A stretch of DNA of 64,000 nucleotides from Rhododendron vialii (GCF_030253575.1 NC_080560.1:37403001-37467000), one strand, 5' to 3'. Positions 9,554 to 21,417 are shown, counted from the stretch's first letter. Numbers and translations are program-made. The notes: a model not told the origin generated them from the letters alone.

Positions 9554-12500
9554 ATGGGCTCTTTCAATCCACTTGCCATTATTCTCAAAGAAAATAAACT
9601 TACTGGACCAAACTATGTTGACTGGAAAAGAAACTTGAATATTGTGTTAACTGCTGAGGGACACAAATATGTGCTATCTACGGCGTGCCCTCCTATACCT
9701 GAAGAAAATGCCACAGAACATGAAGCAAAGCCTTATAAAGATTGGGTTAAGGCTGATGAGATGGCGCGGTGTTATATTTTGGCTTCTATGTCGAATATAT
9801 TGCAACATCAGCATCAAGCTATGGAAACTGCTTCTGATATGATGCTGAACCTCAAAGAAATGTTTGGGGATCAGAATCGGGCAGCAAGGCTAGTTGCTAT
9901 GAAAGAATTGGTGAGCATCACCCATGTTGAAGGGACCCCGGTTAGGGATCATGTTCTAAAGATGATAGCTCTTCTTAATGAACTAGAGATCCTTGGAGCT
10001 GAAATTGATGGGGAAACCCAGATCGATTTCGTTCTCAACTCACTGCAGTCTGAGAGTTTTAAGCAGTTTCGCCTAACTTATTCTATGAACAAAATGCATT
10101 TATCTTTGGCGGAACTTCTTAAGGAACTCCAAGCAGCTGAGGGTCTTTTGGTTGCGAAGAAACCACCATCAATGCTAGTGGCAGAGAAGGCTTCTACTTC
10201 TAAGCCGAAAGGCAAGAAAAAACAGAATAAGTCTCAGAAAAATGTTGTGGAGGCAGTTCATGTGCCTAAAGGTGGAGTGAAAAAGCCTACGGGCAAATGT
10301 TTTCACTGCAAGCAGAAAGGACACTGGAAGAAGGAATGTCCGATTTTTCTCAATAAAGTGAACAAACAAGGTAAATCTTTTTCACTAGTTGTTGAATCAT
10401 GTTTAGCGGTGTTATCTACCAGTACCTGGTGTGTAGATACGGGAGCCACTAATCATGTTTGCAATTCATTGCAGGGGTTCCAGGAAACCAGAAGACTCAG
10501 TGATGGAGAGATTTATCTACATATGGGAAATGCTACGAGAGTGGCAGCAGTTGCAGTTGGAAATATTTTTTTAAATTTTAGTAGTAATAGGAGTTTAATT
10601 TTGAGAGATTGTCTTTATGTTCCTACTATTAGAAGAAACTTGGTTTCAGTTTCTAAGTTAATAAAGGATGGATATTTGGTTTATTTTAGTGACTCTGTGG
10701 TTATTAAGTTAAATAAACGTTTTATCTGTTCTGGTTCATTGGTGGATGATCTCTACATTATAAATCCTATATTTCCTACAGTGCAACTGCATGAATTGAA
10801 TAACACTAATAATTTACCATGCAAGAGAAAAGAGCCTTCGAAATTGAACCAAACGTATCTTTGGCACTTACGTCTTGGTCATATTAATCTGAATAGGATT
10901 TCTAGACTGGTTAGAGATGGACCTTTAGGTTCATTAGAAGTTAAGGAACTTCCAGTCTGTGAATCATGTTTGGAAGGTAAGATGACCAAAAGGCCTTTTT
11001 CAGCAAAAGGATATAGAGCCAAAGAGCCGTTAGAATTGGTTCACTCTGATTTGTGTGGGCCTATGAATATCCAAGCTAGAGGTGGTTTTGAGTACTTTGT
11101 CACTTTTATTGACGATTACTCAAGGTATGGATACATTTATTTGATGCGCCGTAAGTCCGAATGCTTTGAGAAATTCAGGGAGTATAGGGCGGAAACGGAA
11201 AAGCGTTTGGGTAAATGTCTCAAGACACTACGATCTGATCGTGGTGGTGAATACCTCTTGGGAGAGTTTAGGGACTACTTGTCAGCTGAAGGGATTACAT
11301 CCCAATTGTCAGCTCCAGGTATGCCACAACAAAATGGTGTAGCAGAGAGAAGGAATAGGACTCTTATGGATATGGTAAGATCAATGATGAGTTATTCAGA
11401 TTTACCAATTTCGTTTTGGGGACATGCACTAGAAACAGCAGCGTATATTCTTAACTTGGTACCATCTAAGTCAGTACCATCTACACCCACAGAACTATGG
11501 ACTGGGCGCAAACCTAGTCTCCAGCATGTTCGGGTTTGGGGTAGTCCAGCACATGTGCTGAATGGGAACGCAGATAAATTGGAATCGAGAACAGAAGTTT
11601 GCTTGTTTGTGGGGTACCCTAGAGGAACGAGAGGTGGACTGTTTTATAGTCCTGCGGAAAAGAAGGTCATTGTTAGTACTAATGTCCGGTTCTTAGAAGA
11701 GGACTATGTGATAGACCACAAACCCAGAAGTAAAATTGTTCTAGAAGAATTGAGAGGAGAGAGACCAGCACAAACTTCTTTACCACCAATAGTGCAGGAG
11801 GAAATGCCACAAGAGATATTTGTAGAGGCACCTATTGACACATCGGTACCTCGTCGTAGTGGGAGGGTTACTGTTCCACCCAGTCGGTATACGTTGTTGG
11901 GAGAGTTTTTTGAAATGATCCCTGATGATCAACATGCTGAACCCTGTAACTACAATGAGGCACTTCAAGATAAAGATGTGGAACTTTGGCAAAAGGCTAT
12001 GAAATCAGAGATGGAGTCTAGGTACTCTAATCGGGTCTGGGATCTTGTAGAACCACCTGAAGGGATTAAACCCATTGGGTGCAAGTGGATCTATAAGAAG
12101 AAGAGAGGGGCGGATGGGAAGGTGCATACCTTCAAAGCTAGGCTTGTTGCGAAAGGGTTTACTCAGAAAGAAGGGATCGATTATGAGGAAACTTTTTCGC
12201 CAGTAGCCATGCTTAAGTCCATTCGGATTCTCTTATCCATTGCGGCTCATCTCGATTACGAGATTTGGCAAATGGATGTAAAGACCGCGTTCCTTAATGG
12301 AAATCTGGATGAGTGTATCTATATGGTGCAACCAGATGGATTCATAGCAAAAGGCCAGGAGCACATGTTGTGCAAGCTTAAGAAGTCTATTTATGGGCTT
12401 AAGCAGGCATCTAGATCTTGGAACATTCGTTTTGATCAAGCAATCAAGTCTTTTGATTTTGATCAATGTCCGGATGAGTCATGTGTGTACAAGAAGCGCA

Positions 12501-13516
12501 ACGGAAAAGTTGTAGTGTTTCTAGTACTATATGTCGATGATATCCTGCTCATCGGAAACGATGTGGGAATGTTATCTTCAGTGAAAGTGTGGTTATCCGG
12601 CCAATTCGAAATGAAGGACTTGGGATAAGCTGGTCACATCCTAGGGATTAAGCTTATACGAGATCGCAAGAATAGAATGTTGGGCTTATCCCAAGCTACT
12701 TATATCGATGTCATTCTAGCCCGTTTTAGCATGCAAGATTCCAAGAAAGGGTTCCTCCCTTTTAGACATGGAATCAATCTATCCAAGGATCAGTGTCCTA
12801 AAACACCTGAAGAGATGGAGAAAATGAAGGCAGTTCCTTATCCTTCGGCAGTAGGAAGCCTTATGTATGCTATGTTGTGTACTAGACCTGATATTTGCTT
12901 TGCCGTTGGCATGGTTAGCAGATTTCAGTCTAATCCAGGGCAAGAACATTGGACTGCAGTGAAACATATACTCAAGTATCTGAAAAGAACTAGAGATCAT
13001 ATGTTGGTGTTCCAGTCAGATAGTCTGGTACCTCATGGGTACACAGACTCAGACTTCATGTCAGATAAGGATTCCAGAAAGTCTACCTCAGGATATGTGT
13101 TTACCTTGGGAGGTGGAGCTATAAGTTGGAGGAGTATCAAACAATCTTGCATTGCTGATTCTACCATGGAGGCAGAGTATGTGGCAGCTTCTGAAGCAGC
13201 CAAGGAGGCTGTTTGGCTTAGAAACTTTTTGTTGGATCTGGAAGTGGTCCCTTCAGTGCAATCAGCCATTACACTCTATTGTGACAATAGCGGTGCAGTT
13301 GCTAATTCGAAGGAGCCAAGGACTCACAAGAAGGGCAAACACATTGAGCGTAAGTATCATCTGATTCGAGAGATCGTACAGAGAGGTGATGTTGCTGTGA
13401 CCAAGATTGCATCAGCGAATAACCTGGCAGATCCTTTTACGAAGAGCTTACCAGCTAAGACTTTTAATAGTCACGTAGAAGGAATGGGAGTGAGATGCAT
13501 GGCAGTATGGTTTTGA
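9554..13516 (+). pseudogene. Copia gag-pol polyprotein with one internal stop
   Basis: The polyprotein of the young copia element makes the capsid and the enzymes for reverse transcription and integration. The frame starts at ATG 9554 and would run 1320 codons. Gag carries the zinc knuckle CX2CX4HX4C at residues 249-262. The aspartic protease DTGA motif starts at residue 295. The gag-pre-integrase block 'LWHLRLGH' is near 435 and integrase follows ('HSDLCGP', '[14 protein letters not shown]', '[11 protein letters not shown]'). Reverse transcriptase has 'KWIYKKK' and YVDD at 993-996. RNase H shows 'YTDSDF' and 'STMEAEYVA'. The frame is interrupted by a single TAA at 12626-12628 (codon 1025), just after the conserved 'MKDLG', and continues in the same frame to TGA/TAG-free sequence up to 13516. 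A single-base change from a sense codon is the simplest cause. The element could still be mobilised in trans. Confidence 0.95.
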
Positions 13517-14262
13517 GTCTTAGTGGGAGTTTGTTAGGAGATTATGTAAAAGTTATGTTTTTATATGATGGATTAATATTTAATTATTAATCAATTTTAT
13601 CCATTTTTGATGAGAATCTTTTATGGGCAATATTTGCATGATAATTTTGTATGTTGTGCATGTGTGCCTTTTATTCTACATAGTAGATAATCCAGTGTGT
13701 AGAGTACGGCTTACACACAGAAGATTGGATCATCGGTTCTTGTGGAATATAAGTTATGGTTCACAGTCTTAGATGGAATTTGACACACCATCGGTAGGAC
13801 TGTAGCACAATATTTTAGTAGGTTTTTCTTGACTACAGGGAATGGTGTTAATTCCAACTCATTGTGCTAGTATACTTTGTGTGTATTGAACGGGACCGTA
13901 TTGAGGTAATTGTCTTTATACTAACTTTATAAGACAATTGGAATCTCATGGTTATTATGAATGCTTATGCTCTTAATTCAAAGATAATTATTAGAAGTAT
14001 ATATTTAATGTTGTTGACTTTGATTCATTAAAGAGTGAGATCTTTGTACGGTCAATAGTCTCGGTGAATTGGGTAGCAACATTATGTATATGACAACTAT
14101 TAATTATTAATGGAATCCACGTCCCGATAGGGATTGATGATACCCCTTGAGTAAGCTTATAAGTTTCGATTATGTTAAACCCTGCAGGTGGATATTTGTA
14201 TCCGACATATCGAATAAGTTAAGCGGATAGTCTCAAGTTAAGATGTTGATTAAGTGGGAGAT
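13517..14262 (+). other. 3' untranslated part of copia element and purine tract
   Basis: About 745 bp without coding content between the pol stop and the 3' LTR. It ends in the purine-rich tract 'aagtgggaga' (14252-14261), the likely plus-strand primer. Confidence 0.8.
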
Positions 14263-14824
14263 TGTTAGTAATTTATTTTAATCAACGGGTATCTGTAATC
14301 TTAACGTGGGGAGATTAATGAGTATTTAATATCATGGAGCTCGTAATATAATTGAGATAAGGACGGGAGTGCAATTATAATTCTGTAGTGGGGTGAATTA
14401 TAATTAGTGAAATAAGAAATAAAATCCTGGTGGGATTAAGTTTTCTTATTTACACTGGGAGCCCAGACTTATTACTCCTTAGGTCCCTATCGTAGCCCTA
14501 TATATACACGTTATGCTCTCTAGGTCAGGAGGATGTTTTTCTATTATTCAGTAAATAGAGGCAGGCTTAGAGAGAGCAAACAGATCACGAAAGAGTCCAC
14601 ACTTGGTTCGTGTTCTAGACGTGTAGGGAATACGATAGAAGATCGTAAGGTACGGTCGAGCAGTATTCGTGGTTTATAGCAAGACGTGCTATAACAAGTT
14701 CAACCAGCGTTCGTGTCGCAGGGAGTTGAGGTAGAACCCTAATTCCGCTTTATAGGGTTTTACAATTTTTGTTGTCTAATCTGTACGCGTCATTACTGGG
14801 TCTTGGGGATTCAGTTTCCCAACA
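14263..14824 (+). repeat. 3' LTR of young copia element
   Basis: 562 bp, TGTTAG...CCAACA, collinear with 7454-8015 and followed by the target duplication CTTAC (14825-14829). Confidence 0.97.
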
Positions 14825-14829
14825 CTTAC

Positions 14830-15079
14830 AACTCACTAGGGGCTAAAAAAACCCTAACAGTCTCGCATAAAATCTCAAAAGACTTATCTTTAGAATACCA
14901 TAAGATTTCTATATATAATAAACATTATCAAAGCCTTGCTATAAAAGTCTAAACACAATAGAAAACATCTAAAAAGAAAAAATCAAGACACATTCCTAAA
15001 AGGTAAATCGGGGCGTTACACTCTAAAAAGATAAATAAGGAGTAAATTACAACTCAATAATGAGATACGAAAATATGTC
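14830..15079. other. Non-coding flank downstream of gene A1
   Basis: AT-rich sequence between the copia element and the stop codon of the ankyrin gene's last exon (minus strand). Positions 14995-15006 ('cctaaaaggtaa') resemble 7186-7196 ('cctaaaggtaa'), so an older insertion may enclose the copia element. No gene is recognised. Confidence 0.4.
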
Positions 15080-15660
15080 TCATGCCATTACAAGGAGCTC
15101 GGCTTTTTGGAGCTTAATCAACTTTAGGAGTTCCAAAATATAAGCAATAAAGGGGATGCAAGCAATAAAACAAGTGGACAGAGCAAGAGCTATAGAGTGT
15201 GCTAACACGGCAAAAGTAGGGGCGATGAACGCAAGCATCATGGCAAACATGGCAACTAAAACAAGAATCATCGCCATATTATAGCGATGAATGGCATGAC
15301 TATAAGAATTATCGCCTCCTCTGTAAGAAAACCATAAACCAGTGATGCATAGAAATATAGATATAACGGAGCATATCATGGCTATGTTGTTGGTTATGAC
15401 AAATGCTTTGAAAGCTGCTACTCTTGCTAGGACTGCCATACCTTGGTATCGACCTTCATTTCCATCATAGGCACCGGGAATTGCAAAAGCAGCTGCGAAG
15501 GTGATGGTGGCTATAAGTGCAGCCACTACCATCAAGGTTTGGAACAATTCTCTGAAAGTTTTTTTATGAGCCTCTTTCCTCTGTTTTTTAGCTTCTTTTT
15601 TTTTCTCTTTTTCATGTCTACGAGCTTTCTCCAATTTTGACAAGTTGTCATGAGCGTTGC
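15080..15660 (-). CDS. Ankyrin/PGG gene A1, last exon (PGG membrane domain)
   Basis: This encodes the C-terminal membrane domain of an ankyrin-repeat protein of the plant ACD6/ITN1-like type (PGG domain family), proteins tied to defence and stress signalling at membranes. A basic linker ('KARRHEKEKKKEAKKQ') leads into four hydrophobic segments: 'TLMVVAALIATITFAAAF', 'IAMICSVISIFLCITGLWF', 'MILVLVAMFAMMLAFI' and 'ALSTCFIACIPFIAYILELL'. The name-giving motif reads PGAY rather than PGGY. The stop is at 15082-15080. The open frame extends upstream to about 15660, where decayed copia sequence begins on the other strand, and no convincing splice acceptor is visible in phase 0. The exon has probably lost its 5' edge, so A1 may no longer produce its membrane domain. 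Confidence 0.85.
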
Positions 15661-16618
15661 CACCACAAATGATACCTCCACAAAGTTTTGGTTTGGGTGA
15701 TAACTCTACCTTGCCACATTCATCTTCTGGTTTGTATGGTTCAGCATCTTCTCATGGTCTTCATGATGACACATTGGCAAAATCTGTTTCTCAGCCCTGG
15801 TACTTTGATAGTGGGGCTACAAATCATATTACCAACGACATGCAAAACCTCAACTTGGAATACTCTCAGCCAGCTTCACTGAATGAAGGGATCTTGGTTG
15901 GTAATGGTAACACTTTACAGGTCTCACACACTGGTAAAGGCTTACTTCCCACACCTCATGCTAATTTTTAGCTTTCTCATATTCTACACACACCACAAAT
16001 TACTCATAATCTACTGTCTGTTCATCAATTTGCTAAGGATAATCATTGTCTTCTTATTTTTGACTCTAATGGACTTGTTATTCAGGACAAGTTCACTCAT
16101 CAGGTCCTGTACAGAGGACCATGCCACAAGGGGTTATATCCCATTCTGAACTCTTCTAGCTGTGTCTCCTATGCTTCAGAGGCAGTTTCCAGGTCCACAG
16201 CCTCTTCTTCTACTGCTTTAGTTCACTGTTCTTCTTCTGCAGATCTTTGGCACAAAAGACTTGGTCATCCTAGTAGTCCTTTGTTTGTTTCCTTAATAAA
16301 ACAGTTTAGCTTACCTGTTGAGAAGACTCCTTTGGGAGATTGTTCTTGTTGTCGTATGGCTAAAAGTCACAAACTAGCTTTTCCTATTTCTCAGACTCAT
16401 TCGTCTGCTCCTTTCCAACTTGTACATGTGGATGTATGGGGCCCTTCCCCAGTTGCTTCTAATAAAGGTTTCCGATACTATCTTCTTGTTATAGATGATT
16501 TTTCTAGATATTCATGGCTTTTTCCTATGCATTACAAATCAGAAGTCAAGTACAAACTTTCTACTTTCAAGGCTTTTGTTCATACTCAATTTGGTACCAC
16601 TGTTCAAATTGTTAGGAG

Positions 16619-17500
16619 CATAGTTTTAAATATCGGCCGATACGGTTCGTATCGGCCGGTTCGTACCGGTATTTGGGACTCCCGGTTCGGATATAGGCTG
16701 GTATAATGGTGAGATTGAAATTCACAGGCGAACCGGCCGATTCCCGATACGTATCGGTATGTAACCGATTTTTGGACCAGTTCGGCCGGTACGTATCGGT
16801 TCGACAAAAAAAAAAAACAGAAAAACCAAAAAACACATAGTAGTTATGTCAGAGAACCATCAACACATGGGTATTCACAACATCAATCCGATAGTAGCGG
16901 CACCACCAATAATTTTGAGCACTGTAATTTCACCAACAACTCCTACGGATACCTATTTGGAGCTATTGGGCAAAATAGTCATGGTGATGATCAATTTAAT
17001 GAGGAATATGTAGATCCTCCGGTACCTCCACGTCATTCATTCTGGCATTGAAGTTGTATTAGCAAAATTATGTATGACTTAAAAGCTATGAGCTTGAAAT
17101 TAGTTGTGGCTAGCGATTATGTAATGTAAAACCTCTATGGTGTGTTTATTTTAATGTCTTCATCTTATTTTTGCTATTTATGTCAATTATATCGAAATTC
17201 ATAATGTTGCATTTTTCTCATATTTGTAAAATCTTATTGACTTGCGGGTTTTGATAAATTATCGGATATTTCACATGAAGAGAATGGGCTATTACATGTC
17301 TTAAATTAATTAAAATGTGATAATTTAAACCAATGTTTGGGGCAAAAGTATATTTTTCAAGTTTTATATATGTTGCTGATGATTTTTAAAAATTCACGAC
17401 CGCGACACCCGATTCCCACGACGTATCACCGATAAGTTCCGATACCGATACACCGCGACCGATACTGCGACGGCGACCGATACCGCGATTTAAAACTATG
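16619..17500 (+). mobile_element. Non-autonomous hAT-type element, 882 bp
   Basis: It lies inside copia integrase with a perfect 8-bp target duplication GTTAGGAG (16611-16618, 17501-17508) and perfect 13-bp terminal inverted repeats (CATAGTTTTAAAT / ATTTAAAACTATG). Both subterminal regions are rich in palindromic 'cggccgatacgg'-like and 'accgatacc' motifs. An open stretch at about 16843-17051 ends in 'PPVPPRHSFWH' and a stop. It is rich in Gly, Tyr, Asn and Ser and resembles the C-terminal tail of plant hAT transposases. The element therefore looks like an internal deletion derivative of an autonomous hAT. Confidence 0.93.
16843..17051 (+). pseudogene. Residual C-terminal tail of a hAT transposase
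   Basis: An open frame of about 69 codons in the 882-bp element, ending at TGA 17049-17051. It contains 'YGYLFGAIGQNSHGDD' and ends 'PPRHSFWH'. There is no start codon and no catalytic domain. The assignment to a transposase tail is inference from composition and position (a coding 3' end near one terminus). Confidence 0.5.
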
Positions 17501-20029
17501 GTTAGGAGTGATAATGGGGGAGAATTTCTTAATAACTTTCTTCTCCATTTGTTTCAGTCATCTGGTATGATTCATCAAACCACTTGTCCTCATACACCAG
17601 AGCAAAATGGTATTGTTGAGAGGAAACATAGACATTTAATAGAAACAACCATTGCATTGTTGTTACAAGCTGGTTTACCAGTCAAGTTCTGGTTGGAAGC
17701 CTTACATACTGCTGTTTATTTGGCCAATCGTCTTCCTCATTCTGCATTAAATTTTCAGGTTCCCTATGTTCTATTGTTCAAAACTACTCCTAACTATTTC
17801 AATCTTAAGCCTTTTGGTTGCTGCAGTTATCCGTGGCTCAAACCATATGTAGCTCATAAGCTACTCCCAAAATCTACACCTTGTGTTTTCTTAGGCTACT
17901 GTGATCATACTAAAGGTTTCAGATGTTATGATCCTATCACTACCAAGGTTTATACTTCTAGACATGTTCAGTTTAATGAACATCTGTTTCCTTATTCTAC
18001 ACTCACTTCTTCTTCTTCTGTGTCTGTTTCTGCCACTTCTTCTTTTAACATTCCTGTGACTTCTTTTGATGATATTGTGGTCTCTGTTCCTCCTACCACT
18101 CCTATTCCTGTTACCTCTATTTTTCCCACTGGTTCTTCCTTCATTTCTGCTTCTTCTTCTTCTTTTCCCGTGTCTGTTTCAGTTCCTCAGTCTGTCAGGT
18201 CTGCACCTTGTACTTCTGAACCCATGGCTATCCCTATAATCCCTACTAATGCTCAGTCTCCACCTTGTCATTCTCCTCTTTCTTCTTCTATTTCTTGTTC
18301 TGCTTCTTCTAATTCATCAAGTGATACCTCTAGTTCTACTTCCATTCCATTTTCAGTTCCTGTTTCAGATTCTTCTACCACTTCTGTTAATCATCATAAC
18401 ATGGTCACATGATCAAAGCATGGGATTGTTAAGCCTAGAACAATTGTGAGCTTGAATGTTGTCCAGAGTACATCTACACCACCTAACACTGAACCAACTC
18501 ATTTTGCTGAGGCTGTTAAACATTCTGAGTGGCAAGCTGCCATGGCAGAAGAGTACCAAGCCCTTGTTCAACAAGGCACTTGGTCTCTTGTTCAACCACC
18601 ATTAGGAGCCAATGTTATTGGTTGTCAATGGATCTATAAGATCAAAAGAAACTCGGATGGCAGTGTAGCTAGGTATAAGGCCCGGTTGGTGGCAAATGGT
18701 AATCAGCAAACTGAGGGTCTTGACTTCACTGAAACGTTTAGCCCCGTAATAAAGCAACCTACTGTTAGAATTGTTTTGAGTCTTGCTGTCCATCATGGCT
18801 GGAATATAAGACAATTAGATGTTTCTAATGCTTTTCTGCATGGTATTGTTGAAGAAGAGGTTTATATGAAACAACCACTGGGTTATAGAAGTGTCTCTCA
18901 TCCTCACTTGGTTTGCAAGCTCAATAAAGCTCTGTATGGATTAAAACAAGCTCCTAGAGCTTGGTTTTCATTGTTCTCGGGATTTCTGGTTCAACAAGGA
19001 TTTACTAACAGTAAAGCAGATCCTTCTTTGTTTTCTCTCAAGAATGATCAGGGCATCACATTACTCCTAGTCTATGTTGATGACATTATAATCACTGGGA
19101 GCAATACAGATTTTATCTCTGCTTTTATTACCCACTCTTAGCAGTAGATTTGTGATGAAAGATTTGGGAGAGCTTAGCTATTTTTTGGGTATCGAGGTTG
19201 TGAAGCATGGTAGAAGTCTGATTCTTTCCCAAAGCAAGTATGCCAAAGATCTTCTTGTTAAGGCTGGTATGTATGAATGCAAGCCCAGTCCTTCTCCTTC
19301 TTCTACAAAACCTGCCATTCTTGATCCTGATTCTAGTTTTGAAGATTCTCATTGGTACAGAACTATTGTGGGATCCCTACAATATCTTACTCTCACTAAA
19401 CCAGAGATTTCATTTGCTGTAAACCTGGCATGTCAACACATGCATGCTCCAAAACAGAGTCATTACATTGCTGTAAAAAGAATATTGAGGTACATCAAAG
19501 GGTGCATACATCAAGGTCTATATTTTGTACCTGGTCCTTTGCACATCACAGGATTTAGTGATGCAGATTGGGCTGGGGATCATGTCGATAGGCGTTCTAC
19601 CACTGGCTTCTGTTTGTTCTTGGGCCCCAATCTGATCTCTTGGTGTGCTAAGAAACAACATACCGTGGCTCGATCTTCCACCGAAGCTGAATACAGGGCT
19701 TTGGCACAGACTGCAGCTGATGTTTCTTGGATTCAGCAACTCCTCCTTGATGTTCATATTGATGTTTCATTACCTCATGTTATCTGGTGTGACAATCAGT
19801 CTGCCATTGCTTTGGCATCTAATCCCATCTACCATGCTAGAACCAAGCATGTCGAAGTAGATTATCATTACATCAGAGAAAAGGTTCTCAGTAAATAGAT
19901 ATTAGTTCAGCATATTGGTACATTGGCTCAAGTGGCTGATATTTTTACAAAGTCTCTACCTGTGGATCGTTTTCTTTTCTTAAAACACAAACTCATGGTC
20001 ATGGCTACTCCCATGCGTTTGCCGGGGGA

Positions 20030-20250
20030 TGTAAAGAAGTCACATTAGATTAGTTTGGTGATTAGTTTAGTTAGTTGCCAGCTGTCGAGTTGTAACAGAA
20101 TTCTGGTAGAGGGGGTGCTGCTTTTATAAGCTGAGTTCTGGGTTTTGTAATAGAACAACGAGATAATACATAGCTCCTCTTTCTCTCTCTCTCTACTGTA
20201 TTTCTTCTCTCTAGTTCTTGATTTCATTTGTATATTTCTTTGACTTTTCC
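20030..20250 (+). repeat. 3' LTR remnant of the decayed copia
   Basis: Follows the purine tract 'gccggggga' directly after the pol C-terminus and starts TGTAAAGAAG. It holds a TATA-like 'cttttataagc' near 20124 and a CT microsatellite near 20177. The right boundary is uncertain and no 5' partner exists in the window. Confidence 0.65.
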
Positions 20251-20269
20251 ATACTATCCCTCTCCCGAG

Positions 20270-20850
20270 TAATGCTCACTACTTGGGCGCCATATTTAAG
20301 TCTTTTCGTACTTTATTTTACCATTTGGCACTATTCGCTGCCTAGGACTAAGTTCATTCGTACTTAGCTGTGAGCAATACTCGTTGCTCGGGTTCGCTGC
20401 CCCTTCCTAAGTGTATTCGTACTTACTCGTTGCTCGGGTTCGCTGCCCCTTCCTAAGTGTATTCGTACTTAGCTTTGAGCAATACTTGTTGCTCGGGCAC
20501 CGTTCGCTGTCCCTGCCCAAGTGTATTTGTACTTAGCTTTGAGCAATATTCGCTGCTCAGGCATTACTTGTTGCCCAGGCCCAAGTTAACTCGCACTTAG
20601 CCATTTCAGACATTGAGCATTCTTCGTTGCTCGGGCATCATTCGTTACCCAATCCTAAGTTTATTAATTCGTATTTAGCATCGAGCAATATTCGTTGCTC
20701 AGGCATCACTTGTCGCCTAATCGTAAGTTTTTTCGTACGCATCCCTTGTCGCCTAATCCTACGTTTTTTCGTACTTAGCTGTTTCATGCTTTTGAGCACT
20801 TGTCGTTTGCTCAGGCCTAAGCTTCTCTGTGCTTAGCCTAAGTGCTTTTT
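20270..20850. repeat. Degenerate minisatellite, ~80-95-bp units
   Basis: Six to eight imperfect units built from the motifs 'cctaagt.tattcgtactta', 'gagcaatattcgttgctc' and 'gggcatcattcgttgccc'. The middle motif is itself an inverted repeat (gagca...tgctc). It lies in the intron-2 region of A1. No coding potential. Confidence 0.85.
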
Positions 20851-20879
20851 CGAATTTTTCGAGTGTTTTGGTAAACCCT

Positions 20880-21056
20880 CCATACTCACTGCTCCCCAGT
20901 ATGGAGTTTAAATGATCGATTTAATTGCATACTCAAATGCGTTTCACGGCCCCCCAATCTGGGGCTGAATTCCCCACTTAGGATCATGTTTAAGCACTTT
21001 TAACGGCTCCCTAGTGCGGAGCTAAATATCCGAGTTAGGTCCACACTCAAGCGCTT
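20880..21056. repeat. Second short tandem array with palindromic cores
   Basis: Three units of about 60 bp, each with a small palindrome: 'ctccccagtatggag', 'ccccccaatctgggg' and 'gctccctagtgcggagc'. The units are separated by 'actcaa.cg.tttta'-type spacers. They adjoin the minisatellite but have a different unit sequence. Confidence 0.7.
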
Positions 21057-21417
21057 TTATACTCGGTTAAAAGAACGAATCAACAATACAATAAACATGA
21101 AATACTGCAAGTTGGAGTTGCTTTAAGCAACTATATTTACTAAAAGTAGAAAGAAGCTCTCTCGATTAACCTTTTCCCCTACTTGATTTATCCTCAACAA
21201 TGATTATTATTTTTCCTTCTTTCTCACAAATTTTCTCTTATTTTCAAACTTTTCTCCTACTAAAATTTTGATCTATAACAAAATTTTCTTTGTTCATGTC
21301 CATAGCACGAGTACTGTGCTTCTATGTATTGATTGGATGATGAAGAAGAGGCATAACAAAATGGAACGCTTGCTTCTAACAGTGATGTCATCATGCAATG
21401 AGAACATATGTACTTAC

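Larger units (their letters stand above)
7454..14824 (+). mobile_element. Young Ty1/copia LTR retrotransposon, near-intact
   Basis: A complete element of 7371 bp. It has identical-length LTRs (562 bp each), a TGGTATCAGAGC primer-binding site, one long gag-pol frame, a purine tract before the 3' LTR and a perfect 5-bp target duplication CTTAC (7449-7453 and 14825-14829). The LTRs differ at three positions (7477, 7700 and 7863 in the left copy), about 99.5% identity, so insertion was recent. The domain order protease, integrase, reverse transcriptase, RNase H defines Ty1/copia. Only one obvious coding lesion is present, a TAA inside the reverse-transcriptase/RNase H junction. Confidence 0.97.
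15657..20046 (+). pseudogene. Copia pol pseudogene (broken, with nested hAT)
   Basis: Protease: 'WYFDSGATNHIT' near 15804-15840. GAG-pre-integrase: 'LWHKRLGHPS' near 16241. Integrase: 'HVDVWGP', 'VIDDFSRYSWLF', then after the nested insertion 'RSDNGGEF', 'PEQNGIVERKHR'. Reverse transcriptase: 'CQWIYKIKRNSDGSVARYKA' near 18630 and 'LLVYVDDIIITG' near 19065. RNase H: 'FSDADWAGD', 'STEAEYRALA', 'KHVEVDYHYIRE'. Lesions: TAG at 15969-15971, hAT insertion at 16619 (frame is kept if the insert and one target duplication are discounted), TGA at 18410-18412, a +1 frame change between about 19110 and 19140, and TAG at 19896-19898. The copy is non-functional. Confidence 0.93.
15655..20250 (+). mobile_element. 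5'-truncated, decayed Ty1/copia element
   Basis: A second, unrelated copia copy. It lacks its 5' LTR, primer-binding site and most of gag; sequence begins at the gag/protease boundary right against A1 exon 3. It keeps protease, integrase, reverse transcriptase and RNase H, plus a start of a 3' LTR (from 20030). Integrase is split by an 882-bp hAT derivative. It sits in what would be intron 2 of ankyrin gene A1, on the opposite strand. Confidence 0.9.

Noticed and set aside
15657-16149. Alternative-frame open stretches in the decayed copia
   Set aside because: Overlap the protease/gag frame and lack any motif.
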